A DNA stretch of 64,000 nucleotides, from contig NC_090765.1 in NCBI RefSeq assembly GCF_036898095.1, forward strand, positions 27,962,330 through 28,026,329, given 5' to 3'. This document shows, piece after piece, positions 11,219 to 22,640 of the stretch (positions within the stretch are counted from its first letter, which is position 1; every line of letters begins with the position of its first letter). This DNA is from Palaemon carinicauda (taxonomy: Eukaryota > Arthropoda > Malacostraca > Decapoda > Palaemonidae). The notes below the pieces were generated by a model. That model was not told where the DNA came from, made no database searches, and saw nothing but the letters and a program-made list of their open reading frames with translations. A program made the position numbers and the translations under genes.

Positions 11219-11309
11219 GAGTAATTTTGTCAAAACTAATGAAACTATTTTGCTTATTTTGCAGAGTATTTTTGTCAAAACTAATGAAACTATTTTGCTT
11301 ATTTTGCAG
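11219..11309 (+). repeat. 45-bp tandem duplication containing the 3' splice site
   Basis: The segment ending …AACTATTTTGCTTATTTTGCAG occurs twice in tandem, with AG dinucleotides at 11263-11264 and 11308-11309. Each copy carries a pyrimidine-rich tract and CAG, so exon 2 has two nearly identical acceptors exactly 45 nt apart. Using the upstream one would add 15 in-frame codons without a stop. Confidence 0.9.
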
Positions 11310-11355
11310 AGATCCCCATGCTCTAGAGACATTTTTAGAGACTCTCCCTAGCTCG
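11310..11355 (+). CDS. BICRA: BICRA-like gene, coding exon 2
   Basis: The exon completes the split glycine and encodes DPHALETFLETLPSS before the GTAAGT donor at 11356, ending in phase 0. The DP-x-AL-x-x-FL string corresponds to the DPQALNDFL segment directly after the start exon of vertebrate BICRA (from memory), so the exon order and junction phase both agree. If the duplicated upstream acceptor at 11264 were used, the exon would begin at 11265 and carry 15 extra residues. Confidence 0.8.
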
Positions 11356-14300
11356 GTAAGTATAAAAGAACCCTAGGTTTTTGTATAATGGTAACTCAAA
11401 TAAGTCATTAATGAACTCGTGATTCATCTTCAAAAGAATTTTCTTTTATTTAAGTTGTTATTCAAAATTTCATTTAACATTAGCTGAGTACTAATATTTT
11501 TAATTTCATTATACTCAAATTATATCTACATATTTTGCCATATATGGTGAAAATTTAAAATTAGATTCAACAATTCATTAGAATTTTGAAAAATTTAATA
11601 ATTCATTCAAATTTTGAAGTTCTAAATGTTTCGCTCTAGAGATTTCAAAGATAAGATAAGTTTAGGTCTTATTTAAGGCATTTATTTGTTAATTGATTTT
11701 AATGCACACAATATTTTAATCATTATGTGTCTGCATGTAAAATAGTGGTATTCATTTTTTTTAAAGATATTGTAGTTTGCACTTTTAGCAAAAGTTCATA
11801 GTTTTAAGTATATTAAGGGGTTTGTTTGATTTTACATGAAGATTATCTTTTGCATTTTAGATTTATGTCTGCAAACAGTTTTAGTAATCTTTGAGTAGCT
11901 GTTGTCAGATAGATTGCATGCTGATTTATATTTCTGATTGGCATCCTGGTGTAATTCAGTAGCTTACAATAGCATTATGAATTATGTGCCATTTGTAAAC
12001 TAATGGGCCATTATTTTAGGTGATTTTAAAAATTTTCCCCAAAAAATTAGCAGCTATATAGATAAAAACACGCTAGTTCTGTAGTGTAGAATTGATCTTT
12101 TGTATTTTTTTATGAAATTTAAGTATAATTCAGAAGGTTGATCTAGTATTTGTATATGTAAGGACACTCCCCATTTGCAAATTGATTCTTACTCTCAGAT
12201 TTCATATATATATTTTATGTTCAATCTCTTTTTAATTGTTGTAGTTGTGATACTGGGAGTTCAATTTTTAGACAAGTTTCCTTTTTTATGGTAGTTTGTG
12301 TTGCATAATCTTAAGAATGTGCACTTTATTACTTATTACATTAGTGATTATTTTTTTCTAGATGTCCTTATATGCTGTCATTTAGTTAACTTTGAAGGAT
12401 GTCTTAGATTCTTTTTTTATTTAAGAAATTTTTTATAGATGTCTGGTTTATTTCAGTTTTGTGAAGAGTATAAATCCTGGATTGTAAGTAAAACAAAGAG
12501 GATTGCTTGAAATATCCTACTTTCCCGTTAGTGTTTTTACTTTAAGATTACCTTTACTTGAATCTTGATGGAAAGATAGATGCTCATTAGATAAAGGAAG
12601 GTTTCCTGTGACCACAAACAACTGGATAAAAAGCAAGGAACCATTATAGGTGGCAAAGAATAGCTTCTCTTCTTTTGGTCTTTACATATGGCAAAGTATT
12701 CTAATTAAGGCTTATCATAATAAATTTAATGTCATAAGTAAAATCTGTACTGAAAATAATTAACTGCATTGATATTTGAGAAAAATCTTGGGTGACAATG
12801 AAGTGCATATTTGAAATATATTGAATTTATTACGAGTGTTACTGCTCAACTTCAAATTGCGTTTGAAAATGTCTTTTGTTTTTAACATCCTCGTACATAG
12901 ATAATCATCAGCAATTTAATTGCTTTTTAGAACTTTTGGCAGCATTAAACTGTTATTAAATTTTCCCTAAAGATTACAGGTGAACAATGGAAAGTGTCTG
13001 AATTGTAGGTTTTACAAAAATAAGCTGTAATTATGTTTTAAAAGATGCACTGTAAGGGAATCTGACGTAAGAATCATTTTGTAAATCATCATTTACTTGC
13101 TTTTGAATGTTGCATTGTTTATTTAGTCCAGTACTTTATGTCGTTCATTGCTGTTTTTAACAGAATTCAGTTATTGAGGTGATGCTGTCTATGTTGGTTC
13201 TATTTTTAATTTGCAATTTAGTTATCTCTTATCTACAGTTTTCCAATTACAATACCATATTTTAGGGATTTTTTTTATTACAACCACATTGCTTATATAT
13301 ATGCCCATATTTGTGTCTCAAATGTTCCCAGCTTCACCAGTCTTTTGTGTCAGAAAGGGGAGTCTCACTATACAGTACTTATACTATCTAAATCCTCTGG
13401 TATGTTCCATCCAATTAGCACCTCACATTTCTTCTTCTTATTTGTATACTGTACAGTAGGTCAGTGGTTGAGGGACTATAGTCCCTTGCTCAAAACCAGA
13501 GTCTACTCTCCACTTGGATCAACAGAAGGAAGGCTGTGGGATTCTGTTTTTTTTTTTTTTTTTTTTCACAAAGTACTTCTGTACTTTTGAAAGAGGAGAT
13601 ATCACCACTTGGTACTGGAACTGCACGCCAAATGCTGTGGACTGTGCCGAGATAGTCAGTTACAGTACTGTTGTCTGCTTTCTGCTTACAAGCAATAAGA
13701 CGGGCCTACCATACGACCACACCCATTCACCTGAGCGGGGTTACTCTGTACCGCTCTTGCTCTCTGGCACCAGGGACTTTCCCAGACATGGGCCAAGACC
13801 ATTCATGACCCGATTCGTGATCTACCTCTCGATTATACATTCATAGTTATGTTCAAATTTAGCGTTCGTATTCTAAGGAGAGTAAATGAACCTATAACAG
13901 GTTGACGAGTGCACAATCTCTAGCTTTGAGATATCAACGAGCGGTTGACGGTTAGTCACGGTAACACCTTTTGAGCTCAAAGACATTCTTGCTTTAAGAA
14001 TTGGACAGATGCTGGACTCCTTGTCTACCTCTCAGAAAAGTGATGTTGAAGTAGTATTCGGAGGGTATGCTGTGTATCAGTAATCCTTTATCCTTTGTGG
14101 GGAAGGGGGGTGGGACTATGGTCAAGCATTTAGGAACAGCTATGCCAATTGGCTCAGCTTTGAGGAAGTTCTGGCTTCACCAAATCCCAGCGAAGGCCAT
14201 CAGCAGCTTTCTTCCTCCAGAAAGTGTGATACTCTGCTCCACCCATTCTTGCTTCTCTTAGTCTCAGTCCAGGAGGATTGTTAGGAGGAAGAAGAGGGGA

Positions 14301-15595
14301 AACTACACAGAGGTATGTCCCTTGCTTTCAGTCTGTGGAATCTTTGTCTTGCATATTACCTCCGTCTTCCATCTAAATTTTTTTTATACCTACTTTCCAG
14401 ATTTCATCTCTAGACATGCGAAAGAGTTGGAACAATCCTGGAATTTTATGCTGGAATCCTTATTCAGCCTTTTCTAGTCCTCTCCCATTGGCTCCTCATG
14501 AGTCATTATAGTAAGAGAGCATGCGTCTGTATTCCTCTTGACCAAACTGGTACTTGTCAGACTACTTTCTTTTCTTGGAAATCTTGCTCCATACTCAGCC
14601 TCCAGAGAGTAGTACTTCATGCTTTTGGTAATTTGAAGGACTTGTAGTGCACGCAGGGCGTCAGTCATTCCGAAAGCACCTCTTTCATTCATCATTGTTA
14701 CACACATGTTTTCACCTGAGTATTTGTGCTTGTCTGCTTGGAATGACCTCTTTGGAGTCTTTCTAGAATGATATCGACACTAGTCTCACTTATGATTTGA
14801 GGATTGTGATTGAGGAGAGTGATCTCACACCCAAGGAAAAGATGAATTTCTGGGAGTGGTATTCGACTGGGAATTTTTCCTTGTACTCGTATCAGCAAAC
14901 TTTGAGAGGTAACATATATGCTCCTGATCAGTAGGAACTGCTGAACCACTCATGGTAGTATGGAAGGACAGTAGCCAAGAGAAGAAGAGTGAGTTGGTCA
15001 CCTTTTTCCTCCTGCTTTACCAGATCCTTCCTCCTCATATTCTCTTCTGCAAACACTTCTTAGAATGAAGAAGCAGCAGTAGTAGTTGCGAAAGAGGCCT
15101 CTGGCAAAATGCTCTTTGGGAAATCTTGTATACGCTCTTCTCATTCGGGAGAGAGTGACAGATCTCACCTTGGGCTTCTATCAGGTGGATCCATAGGCCA
15201 GGTGAGAGTGAGCATTGTTCCTACCATCATCATTCCTGTCATAAAAGGAGGAATTCCCTGGGTCTCAGGAAGCTAGTGTCCCTCTTCTGGAGTTAGTATT
15301 GACTCTTGCCCTTCGGGGTTGGTCAAATGGCTGTAAGCCTAACATGACGGTCTTCTCGTCTGATTGAATTCAAGTGAACAATCGTTACTGGGACCCAGCA
15401 CCGATGGCTAATGGTGAAAAGGAAGAGTGCATTTGTGTTAATTTAAGACTGAAAAAAGTTAATAAAACCTGAAACCTGTGTAAGCTTGAACCGTCTGACA
15501 TGAGGAGTTTGGTGTTGGAACAACTATGATGTAATGAAATAAAAAGAAACTTAAAGTTCTCTTCTGAAAGTGATGATCTAGAATCAGTTGGAAAT

Positions 15596-16170
15596 AGAAT
15601 AAAACATTATGTAGAATGAAAATTATATAGAATAAAACATTATGTTGAACAAAAATTATATAGAATAAAACATTATGTTGAATGAAAATTTTATAGAATA
15701 AAACGTTACGTAGAACAAAAATTATCTAGAATAAAACATTATGTAGAGCAAAAATTTTATAGAATAAAACGTTATGTAGAACAAAAATGATATAGAATAA
15801 AACATGTGAACGAAAATTTTATAGAATAAAACGTTATGTAGAACAAAAATTATCTAGAATAAAACATTATGTAGAGCGAAAATTATATAGAATAAAACGT
15901 TATGTAGAACAAAAATTATATAGAATAAAACATCATGTAGAACGAAAATTATTTAGAATAAAACATTATGTAGAACGAAAATTATATAGAATAAAACATC
16001 ATGTAGAACGAAAATTATATAGAATAAAACATTATGTAGAACAAAAATTATATAGAATAAAACATCATGTAGAACGAAAATTATATAGAATAAAACATTA
16101 TGTAGAACGAAAATTGTATAGAATAAAACATCATGTAGAACGAAAATTATATAGAATAAAACATTATGAA
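15596..16170. repeat. 33-bp minisatellite
   Basis: Roughly 17 copies of a 33-bp unit of the form TAGAATAAAACATTATGTAG plus AACGAAAATTATA. Neighbouring unit starts at 15921, 15954 and 15987 show the exact period. Units differ by C/T and A/G changes and a few short deletions in the first half. Because 33 is a multiple of three, the - strand carries an open frame of 11-residue repeats (15953-16291). This is a by-product of the period, not a supported gene. Confidence 0.9.
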
Positions 16171-17866
16171 GACGTGATAGTTTGAGTTTGGTGTTGTATT
16201 TATTTTCTTTTAAACAGTGGTTGTATGATTCTGGCAAGTATAAAACATTATTTGATTGCATCCTTATTTGTGTAAAACAAGTGATTAACACAAGAAGAGG
16301 GTAAAAATAATCTCTAATTTATCGGATATCAGATCCGATATTGAGAATTTGGCAGTGGATAATATGGCACCTCCTTTAATCCAGGAATACTGTAATTGTG
16401 GTAACTGAAAGAAATTAACTAATTACAAAAATATTTTTGAAAAGGCATCATTGAAGCTTGAAATTGCTGGATTAATTGGCCTATTGCTTTAGTAATGAAG
16501 CTTCCTTCAGATGTGTCAGTGAGATTTATGCTCTGTCTGGGAATGTCTTACATGTTTGAGGATGGTAGCGAATAGTTTGGATGTTTGCTGTCAGTTTCGT
16601 GGTAAGGACTAGTAACCAGGACTGTTTCACTACACCCTTTGCCCTACCTTTTTGTGGTCCCCATCACCTATAATGAAGAGGACTGTTTGTACTGTCTTGT
16701 GAAGAATACTAGGCTTCACCACTGATGACCAGGTATTTTAGGTAGGGTATAGGGTAAAGGCAGAAGTAACTTCTGTACATGTTTTCTTATTGTCGTCTGA
16801 CTAGTGATTTTGAGAACCTATTGTAATGTGACGGTTGGTAAAGGAAAACGGATAAGGGAGGTATGAGAGTGGCTTGTCACTATGCCAGAGAACTTTTCTC
16901 CCCTTTATATTTCTTGAGACATGTTAGCACATAAGGCAGTGTTACTTGGAGAGAAGGAAATTGCAGATTCATCATTTTCATTTGTTCATTCATTCATTGT
17001 TCTTTCGGGAAATTTGGACTCTGAAGGTTATTGGTAACTACGTTTCAAGATGATAGAAATTACAGTATTTTATCAGTTCTTAAAGATTCATAATGAATAC
17101 AAGATCTTTTTCTTTTACAAACCTATGGGCTACCAGATACTGTACCTGGTTCCTGGCTCATTAAAATCCCCAAATGGATGCTATAAGCATTCGTAAACAA
17201 ATCCCAAATGTATACTATAAGCATTTGTAAACACTTTACCAAATATCCATGTTAGAATTTCCCTTCTTCCAACCACTTGAACCTTTGACTGGTATTCTTT
17301 CTTCATAAAAAGTAAGTTAATATTTTGAGACACACCTTGGGACCCACATAGCATATGTGCAGAGTGAAATGTCATCTGCTTGATGGCCTAAAGATTGGTG
17401 AAACTGGCAATATTTAGTATATAAATGTAATTATATATAAGTTACTGGTGTGTGCAAGAGTACTTTTCTGTTATAAGAATACTGTAGCCTATTATTTTTT
17501 TATTTGTTCCAACACGGAGTACTTACCTCGAACTACTTTCTTTGGAGTATCTGGGTTCTCCCCCTATCTGACCAAGAATTTTGCGTAGTTCCCCCTATCT
17601 CCGTTTCTCTGGTTTGGGTCGCCCTGTGGTGGATGGATACTCGCCCTGAGGCGACCCTGGGTCATCGCACGAATGTGCTGCTAGGTCTGACTCGCCAGTA
17701 AGCATCTGGCCGCGGCGTAGATATTATCTCGCCGCTCTCACATTCTGTCCGACCCACCTTTTGTGTTACCACGTGTTTCCTTTGTGCTTCCCCATCCCTT
17801 TGTGCCTTACCATTCACATCCTTTCCCTATGTTACTTGTGTTGTTTGGTGTTATAGTGCTTTCCTT

Positions 17867-20407
17867 ATGGAATGCCTGCGTCGCTGTCCCGGGCATAAGG
17901 CCGGTAAGTCTTGCGGAGTGTGGCTCTCTAAGCCCGATGTAGATCCGCACACGTTCGGAGTGTGCGTCCTGGCCTGTACTACAGTGGGCCTTGTACGCAA
18001 TGAAAGAAGAAGGCGTCAAACAAGTGCCCTTAGAAGCCAGGCGTCTCAGCGCCCTTGATGTCGCTTTCAGCTCCGTCGGAGAGAGGTTCTCCTTCCCCTT
18101 CCCCTACCCAGAGTAGGGGACGAGGTAAGTCCGTTGGGGGGAAACGGCCCATTGCCGTTCCCCATGTGTCTAATGTCGGTGATTATGATTGTATTGTGTC
18201 TACGCAGACATATGGGGAGTCTGCTAGTGTGGCGGAAGTGTGTGCTGTAGACGAGGTTCTGGTGCCCACAGGACCCGTCTCGAGTGAAGACCCGGTGTGG
18301 GGGAGGTCAGGTACGGCTGTTTCCCTTCCATTGTGGCAGTGCTTTACAGGTTCAGCAGTTTCCGGGGGTGTGCTTGACAAAGAAAGGCAGCCCACAGGCT
18401 CTTCAGACCCAGACTCCATTGTGTGGACGGCACCTAGGACGCCCTTCAGGTCACCTATGCGGCAGGAGGAAGAGTTTTCGGGCTGGTTCACCTCTTGGAA
18501 GGCTCTACGCCTGCCCCCGGCGCCTTCAGCAGCGCTCCCGTCGGACTTCATGCAACCCGTCACACCGGTAGCACAATTACAAGCCCTTAGGTTGTTGGCA
18601 GGAGACTCGGCGGACTCAGCTAGCTCCTATTCTTCTTCTTCCAACTCGGAGTATTCTTCGTCCTACAGTTCATCTTCGTCGAAGGACTTCAACGACCGAG
18701 AGACGAGAAGGAAGCGGAAGCAGGCTAGAAGGAAGAAGTTGAGTTCGTAAGCAGGCCCTTCGAGGAAGAAGGCCAAGGTTTTGAGGAGGAAGAGCAAGAA
18801 GAGGAATTCCTCCACGAGGAAGTGAGCTAAAGTGGCTTTCCCCCCTAGCGGGTCGAACAGGGCTCTTGCCTCTCCAGTGGCGGCCGCTGGAGCCGCCTCC
18901 GCGCCCTTGCCCAGTGTCTCTTCAGCTCCATCCGCCCGTCAGATGCAGCTGTTGGCACACGTAAACTTACCTAGCCTTTGTCCGGCAAGTCACCGGCTCC
19001 GTCCGTCCAGCGGAGGTAGCCGCTGGCTTGGCCCGGCAGCATGGCATCCATACCCGTTGCCACGACAGCCCCATCCAAGCATCGGAGGTAGCCGCTGGCA
19101 TATCAGGGTACCAACACCCCACGGATTTCCCCGGGAGGGGGTAGACCCATGACTGCTACCTCCGTCCCGGCAGCTCCATCCGTGACGGAGGCAAAGTGGC
19201 TTTCCCCTCTAGTGGGTTGAACAGGGCTCTTGCCGCTTCAGTGCCTGCCTCAGTGGCCGCTGGAGCCGCCCCCGCTCCTTTGCCCAGTGTCTCTTCAGCT
19301 CCGTCCGACCGTCAGATGCAGCCGTTGGCACACGTAAACTTTACCTTGCCTTTGCCCGGCAAGTCACCGGCTCCATCCGTCCAGCGGAGGCAGCCGCTGG
19401 CTTGGCCCGGCAGCATGGCATCCATACCCGTTGCCACGCCAGCCCCATCCAAGCACCGGAGGCAGCCGCTGGCATATCAGGGTACTTACACCCCACGGAT
19501 TTCCCCGGGAGGGGTAGACCCATGACTGCTACCTCCGTCCCAGCGGCTCCATCCGTGATGGAGGCAGCCGCTCTATCGGACCAGCCAGAAGTGAGGGATA
19601 CAGCCGCCCCCACGGATCCATCCGTGCTCGAGGATGCAGCCGACACGGAGGATCAAGTGGTAGAGGGCTTGTTAGACACGGACGAGTGTTCCCCCGGCGA
19701 AGTGTCCTCCTATAGAAAAGTCCTGGTTCTGGTCCTCCACCACCACAGATTAGACGAGCCTAAACTGTCATCAGAGCAGGCTGGGCTTTCAGGTTTGGGG
19801 AGGATGGTGGATAACCCCGGCCAGCAGAAACCATCCTTGGCCCTACCGCTAGCGCCGGATGTGGTACTAGGCATGGAGCACGTCGATAAATACGTTGAGG
19901 GACATAAGAACTCCCTAAGAGCTCAAGGGTCCTTTAAGCTCCTGTCGGGACTGAGGACCCAGAAGAAATTCTATGTTCCAGACGGACGTCATGCAGGTCC
20001 CTGCTCGTTGGAAGAGGCCGTTGCAACGTTAAACCAGTGCAGATGACAGAACCCTCACTGCACCAGTGGTTTTCTCTCAAGCGATGGCCACCATGATGGT
20101 CACCTCGCAAGGCATAGTCAATGTGACCTCCTGGCTGGACTGGTGGGCGTGCACCCTGGCAGGGTTCCAGCTATCTCACGACCTGTCAGTACCAGAGAAT
20201 CAGGCCCTTCTACAAGAACTCATTTGTTCGGGAGGGAAGGCGATGAAGTCCCTTACCTTCCAGTCCCTGACCCAGACGGTAAATTGGGTGTTAAGGAGGA
20301 GGGACACGGTCCTTAACAGGATCTCCCGTAGACTTCCCGAAAGGGAAACAAAGTTTCTGAGGAATGCGCCGGTGTGGGGTGCGACCGTGTTCCCCTGCAG
20401 GCAGTAA
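17867..20407 (+). pseudogene. DIRS A gag-like region
   Basis: The first readable piece (17867-18058) is Cys-rich, with MECLRRCPGHKAGKSCGVW followed by DPHTFGVCVLAC. It may be a zinc-binding segment and shares a DPHT string with element B. The frame then shifts to a Ser-rich, basic stretch (18058-18750), to Ala/Pro-rich low complexity, and to 19402-20046 and 20066-20407 (SWLDWWACTLAGFQLSHDL, then RRRDTVLNRISRRLPERE). Stops and frameshifts separate the pieces. A 364-bp tandem duplication sits inside. The role as a nucleic-acid-binding structural protein is inferred from position. The last piece stops at 20407, just before the N gap. Confidence 0.6.
18831..19558 (+). repeat. 364-bp tandem duplication within DIRS A gag
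   Basis: AGTGGCTTTCCCC… begins at 18831 and again at 19195. The two copies run parallel through CAGTGTCTCTTCAGCTCC, GGCAAGTCACCGGCTCC and CACGGATTTCCCCGGGAGG. The second copy carries a short insertion around 19240-19255 and point changes. 364 is not a multiple of three, so the duplication shifts the gag frame. Confidence 0.85.
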
Positions 20408-20419
20408 AGGAAACTATGG

Positions 20420-20919
20420 NNNNNNNNNNNNNNNNNNNNNNNNNNNNNNNNNNNNNNNNNNNNNNNNNNNNNNNNNNNNNNNNNNNNNNNNNNNNNNNNN
20501 NNNNNNNNNNNNNNNNNNNNNNNNNNNNNNNNNNNNNNNNNNNNNNNNNNNNNNNNNNNNNNNNNNNNNNNNNNNNNNNNNNNNNNNNNNNNNNNNNNNN
20601 NNNNNNNNNNNNNNNNNNNNNNNNNNNNNNNNNNNNNNNNNNNNNNNNNNNNNNNNNNNNNNNNNNNNNNNNNNNNNNNNNNNNNNNNNNNNNNNNNNNN
20701 NNNNNNNNNNNNNNNNNNNNNNNNNNNNNNNNNNNNNNNNNNNNNNNNNNNNNNNNNNNNNNNNNNNNNNNNNNNNNNNNNNNNNNNNNNNNNNNNNNNN
20801 NNNNNNNNNNNNNNNNNNNNNNNNNNNNNNNNNNNNNNNNNNNNNNNNNNNNNNNNNNNNNNNNNNNNNNNNNNNNNNNNNNNNNNNNNNNNNNNNNNNN
20901 NNNNNNNNNNNNNNNNNNN
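20420..20919. other. Assembly gap of exactly 500 N
   Basis: A fixed-size placeholder. The 17 bases immediately left (20403-20419, AGTAAAGGAAACTATGG) are identical to the 17 bases immediately right (20920-20936). This suggests the two contigs overlap and little or no sequence is really missing. Confidence 0.97.
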
Positions 20920-20932
20920 AGTAAAGGAAACT

Positions 20933-22640
20933 ATGGAGAGAGTGGGCAAAATTAAGGACTCAGTGGAGCCCAGGCAGTCAGTGGCAAGACATCCTCCCCA
21001 TAGGAGACCATCAGCGGATTTGTCCTACCCACCTACGGCACCAGCTAGACAGGAGGCCCCCTCCACTTCCTGGCAGCAATCCCCGTGGCCCTCCCGCTGG
21101 CTCAAGGAGTGCTAGCAGACTTGAGGGAAGGGTATTTCATGGTGTCCCTGGTTCTCAAGGACGACTATTTTCAGATCCCCGTGCATCCCTCCAGCAGGAA
21201 GTTCCTCAGAGTGAAGTGGGGATGGATCCCAGTCTTTGCAGTTCAGGATTCTCTGCTTTGGACCGTCAACAGTTCCTCAGGTGTTCACGAGGGTGTTCAC
21301 TGTAGTATCAGCCTGGGCCCACAAGCAGGGCATCAGGCTGATCCGGTACCTAGACGACTGGTTGCTGCTTTCAGCCTCAGAGACAGTCTTAAAGGAGCAA
21401 GGAGCGAAGCTATTGCATTTCTGCAGGGAACTGGGGATCACCATCAACTTGGAAAGTCCCAGTTAGTCCCCACCACCAGGATGACGTACCTAGGGATGGT
21501 CCTGGACTCCCAATGAGGAAGGGCATTCCCCTCTCAAGAGAGGCTGAGCAACCTGGATCAAGTTATTCGACCATTTCTGACAGGTGCGCTAATGAGAGGC
21601 AAGGACTGGCAGAGGCTCGTGGGCCACCTGGTCTCGTTGGAGAAGTTGGTTCTTCAGGGGAGGCTCAAGCTGAGGCCAGTCCAATGGAACCTGAAGGACT
21701 GCTGGTCACCGGGAGTCCCTCCTCAGGAACTGGTCAAGATGTCTCCGGACTCCAGGAACATGCTCCTCTGGTGGTCTGACAGGGCAAACACCCTAAAGGG
21801 GGTACCATTTGCATCCGTTCTTCCAGAGGTGTTGCTCTTCACAGACGCATCAAAGGAGGGGTGGGGAGCCCATCTGCTCTTGGAAACAGCAGAGGGGAAG
21901 TGGTCCCCGGAGGAGAAGACCCTTCACATAAACATGCTCGAGCTACTAGCAGTCCAAAAGGCCCTCGCAAGGTTCGTCCATCGTCTCCGGGGAAATACGG
22001 CAGCACTCATGTGCGACAACGCCACCGTGGTGGCATACATAAAGAAGCAAGGAAGAACTGAGATCAAGGGAGTTGTGCAACCTCACGTTTCAAATACTGG
22101 AATGGGCCGAAAAGGAACACATCAGCCTCACAGCCAGGTTCATTCCGGGAAAAAAGGAATGTTCTAGCTGACAGCCTCAGCAGGACAGGACAAGTAGTGG
22201 GGTTAGAGTGGATCCTACACCCACAGGTAGCCCAGGTCCTCCAGAGGTGGGGCTCACCGGTGATAGACCTTTTTGCCACAAGGCTCAACACACAGCTCCC
22301 CCCCGTGTTCTGTTCCCCTGTGCCAGACCCAGCAGCAGCGTTCGAGGACGTCTTCCAACACTCATGGGACGGATTCGACGTATATGCCTTTCCTCCCTTC
22401 GGGATTCTCAGGCAGGTTCTCAAGAGGATCAGGCAGTCAAGAGATACAAGGTTGGCTTTAGTAGCGCCCTGGTGGCCGGAGAGGGAGTGGTTCGCGGACC
22501 TACAAGACCCGGATATCCTTCCTCCGTGGTCTCTGCTGTTAAGAGAAGATCTGCTACACCAGCCCCACTTCCAAAGGTTTCACGAGAACCCCCAGTGCCT
22601 TCAGCTACACGCGTGGAGTTTATCGGGCCTCTACTAAGGA
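20933..22640 (+). pseudogene. DIRS A reverse transcriptase - RNase H - methylase-like region
   Basis: After a gag-like Pro-rich remnant, RT resumes at about 21130 with VLKDDYFQIPVHPSSRKF, where the first catalytic Asp position (DLKDAYF in relatives) reads V. The second motif is intact: RYLDDWLLLSAS at about 21340-21375. RNase H follows in 21592-22167 with LLFTDASKEGWGAHL, an LELLAVQ glutamate and LMCDNATVVAYI. The frame is then lost, and LADSLSR reappears near 22170. The 22197-22637 frame carries DLFATRLN…YAFPPFGIL…APWWPEREWF, the DIRS Dam-methylase-like region. The sequence is inactive: several frames, a missing RT N-terminus and substituted RT motif A. Confidence 0.8.

Larger units (their letters stand above)
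6195..11309 (+). other. Intron 1 of the BICRA-like gene
   Basis: A GTAAGT donor and a TTTTGCAG acceptor bound the intron. It holds a solo end fragment of the DIRS A family (6598-6800), a LINE 3' fragment (8052-8340), a 599-bp MITE (8688-9286), a (CT)n tract (9795-9868) and decayed retroelement-like sequence around 9290-10450. The last 90 bp consist of a duplicated splice-acceptor segment. The rest is AT-rich with nothing recognised. Confidence 0.7.

Noticed and set aside
15110..15200. RT- or recombinase-like phrase (LLIRERVTDLTLGFYQVDP)
   Set aside because: Suggestive of either an RT GFYQV motif or a recombinase RVxDL motif, but isolated, with frames broken on both sides. Not enough to call an element.
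15596..16170. CRISPR-like regular array
   Set aside because: Units are contiguous and similar over their whole length, with no unique spacers, in animal intronic DNA. It is a minisatellite. The same applies to 44481-44735.
15953..16291. 112-codon - strand open frame with 11-residue repeats
   Set aside because: It is produced entirely by the 33-bp minisatellite, whose period is a multiple of three. It has no independent coding evidence.
18183..18563. 126-codon - strand open frame in DIRS A
   Set aside because: It is a shadow of the + strand gag-like region in GC-rich low-complexity DNA. The same applies to - strand frames at 19341-19646, 22064-22423 and 52065-52514.
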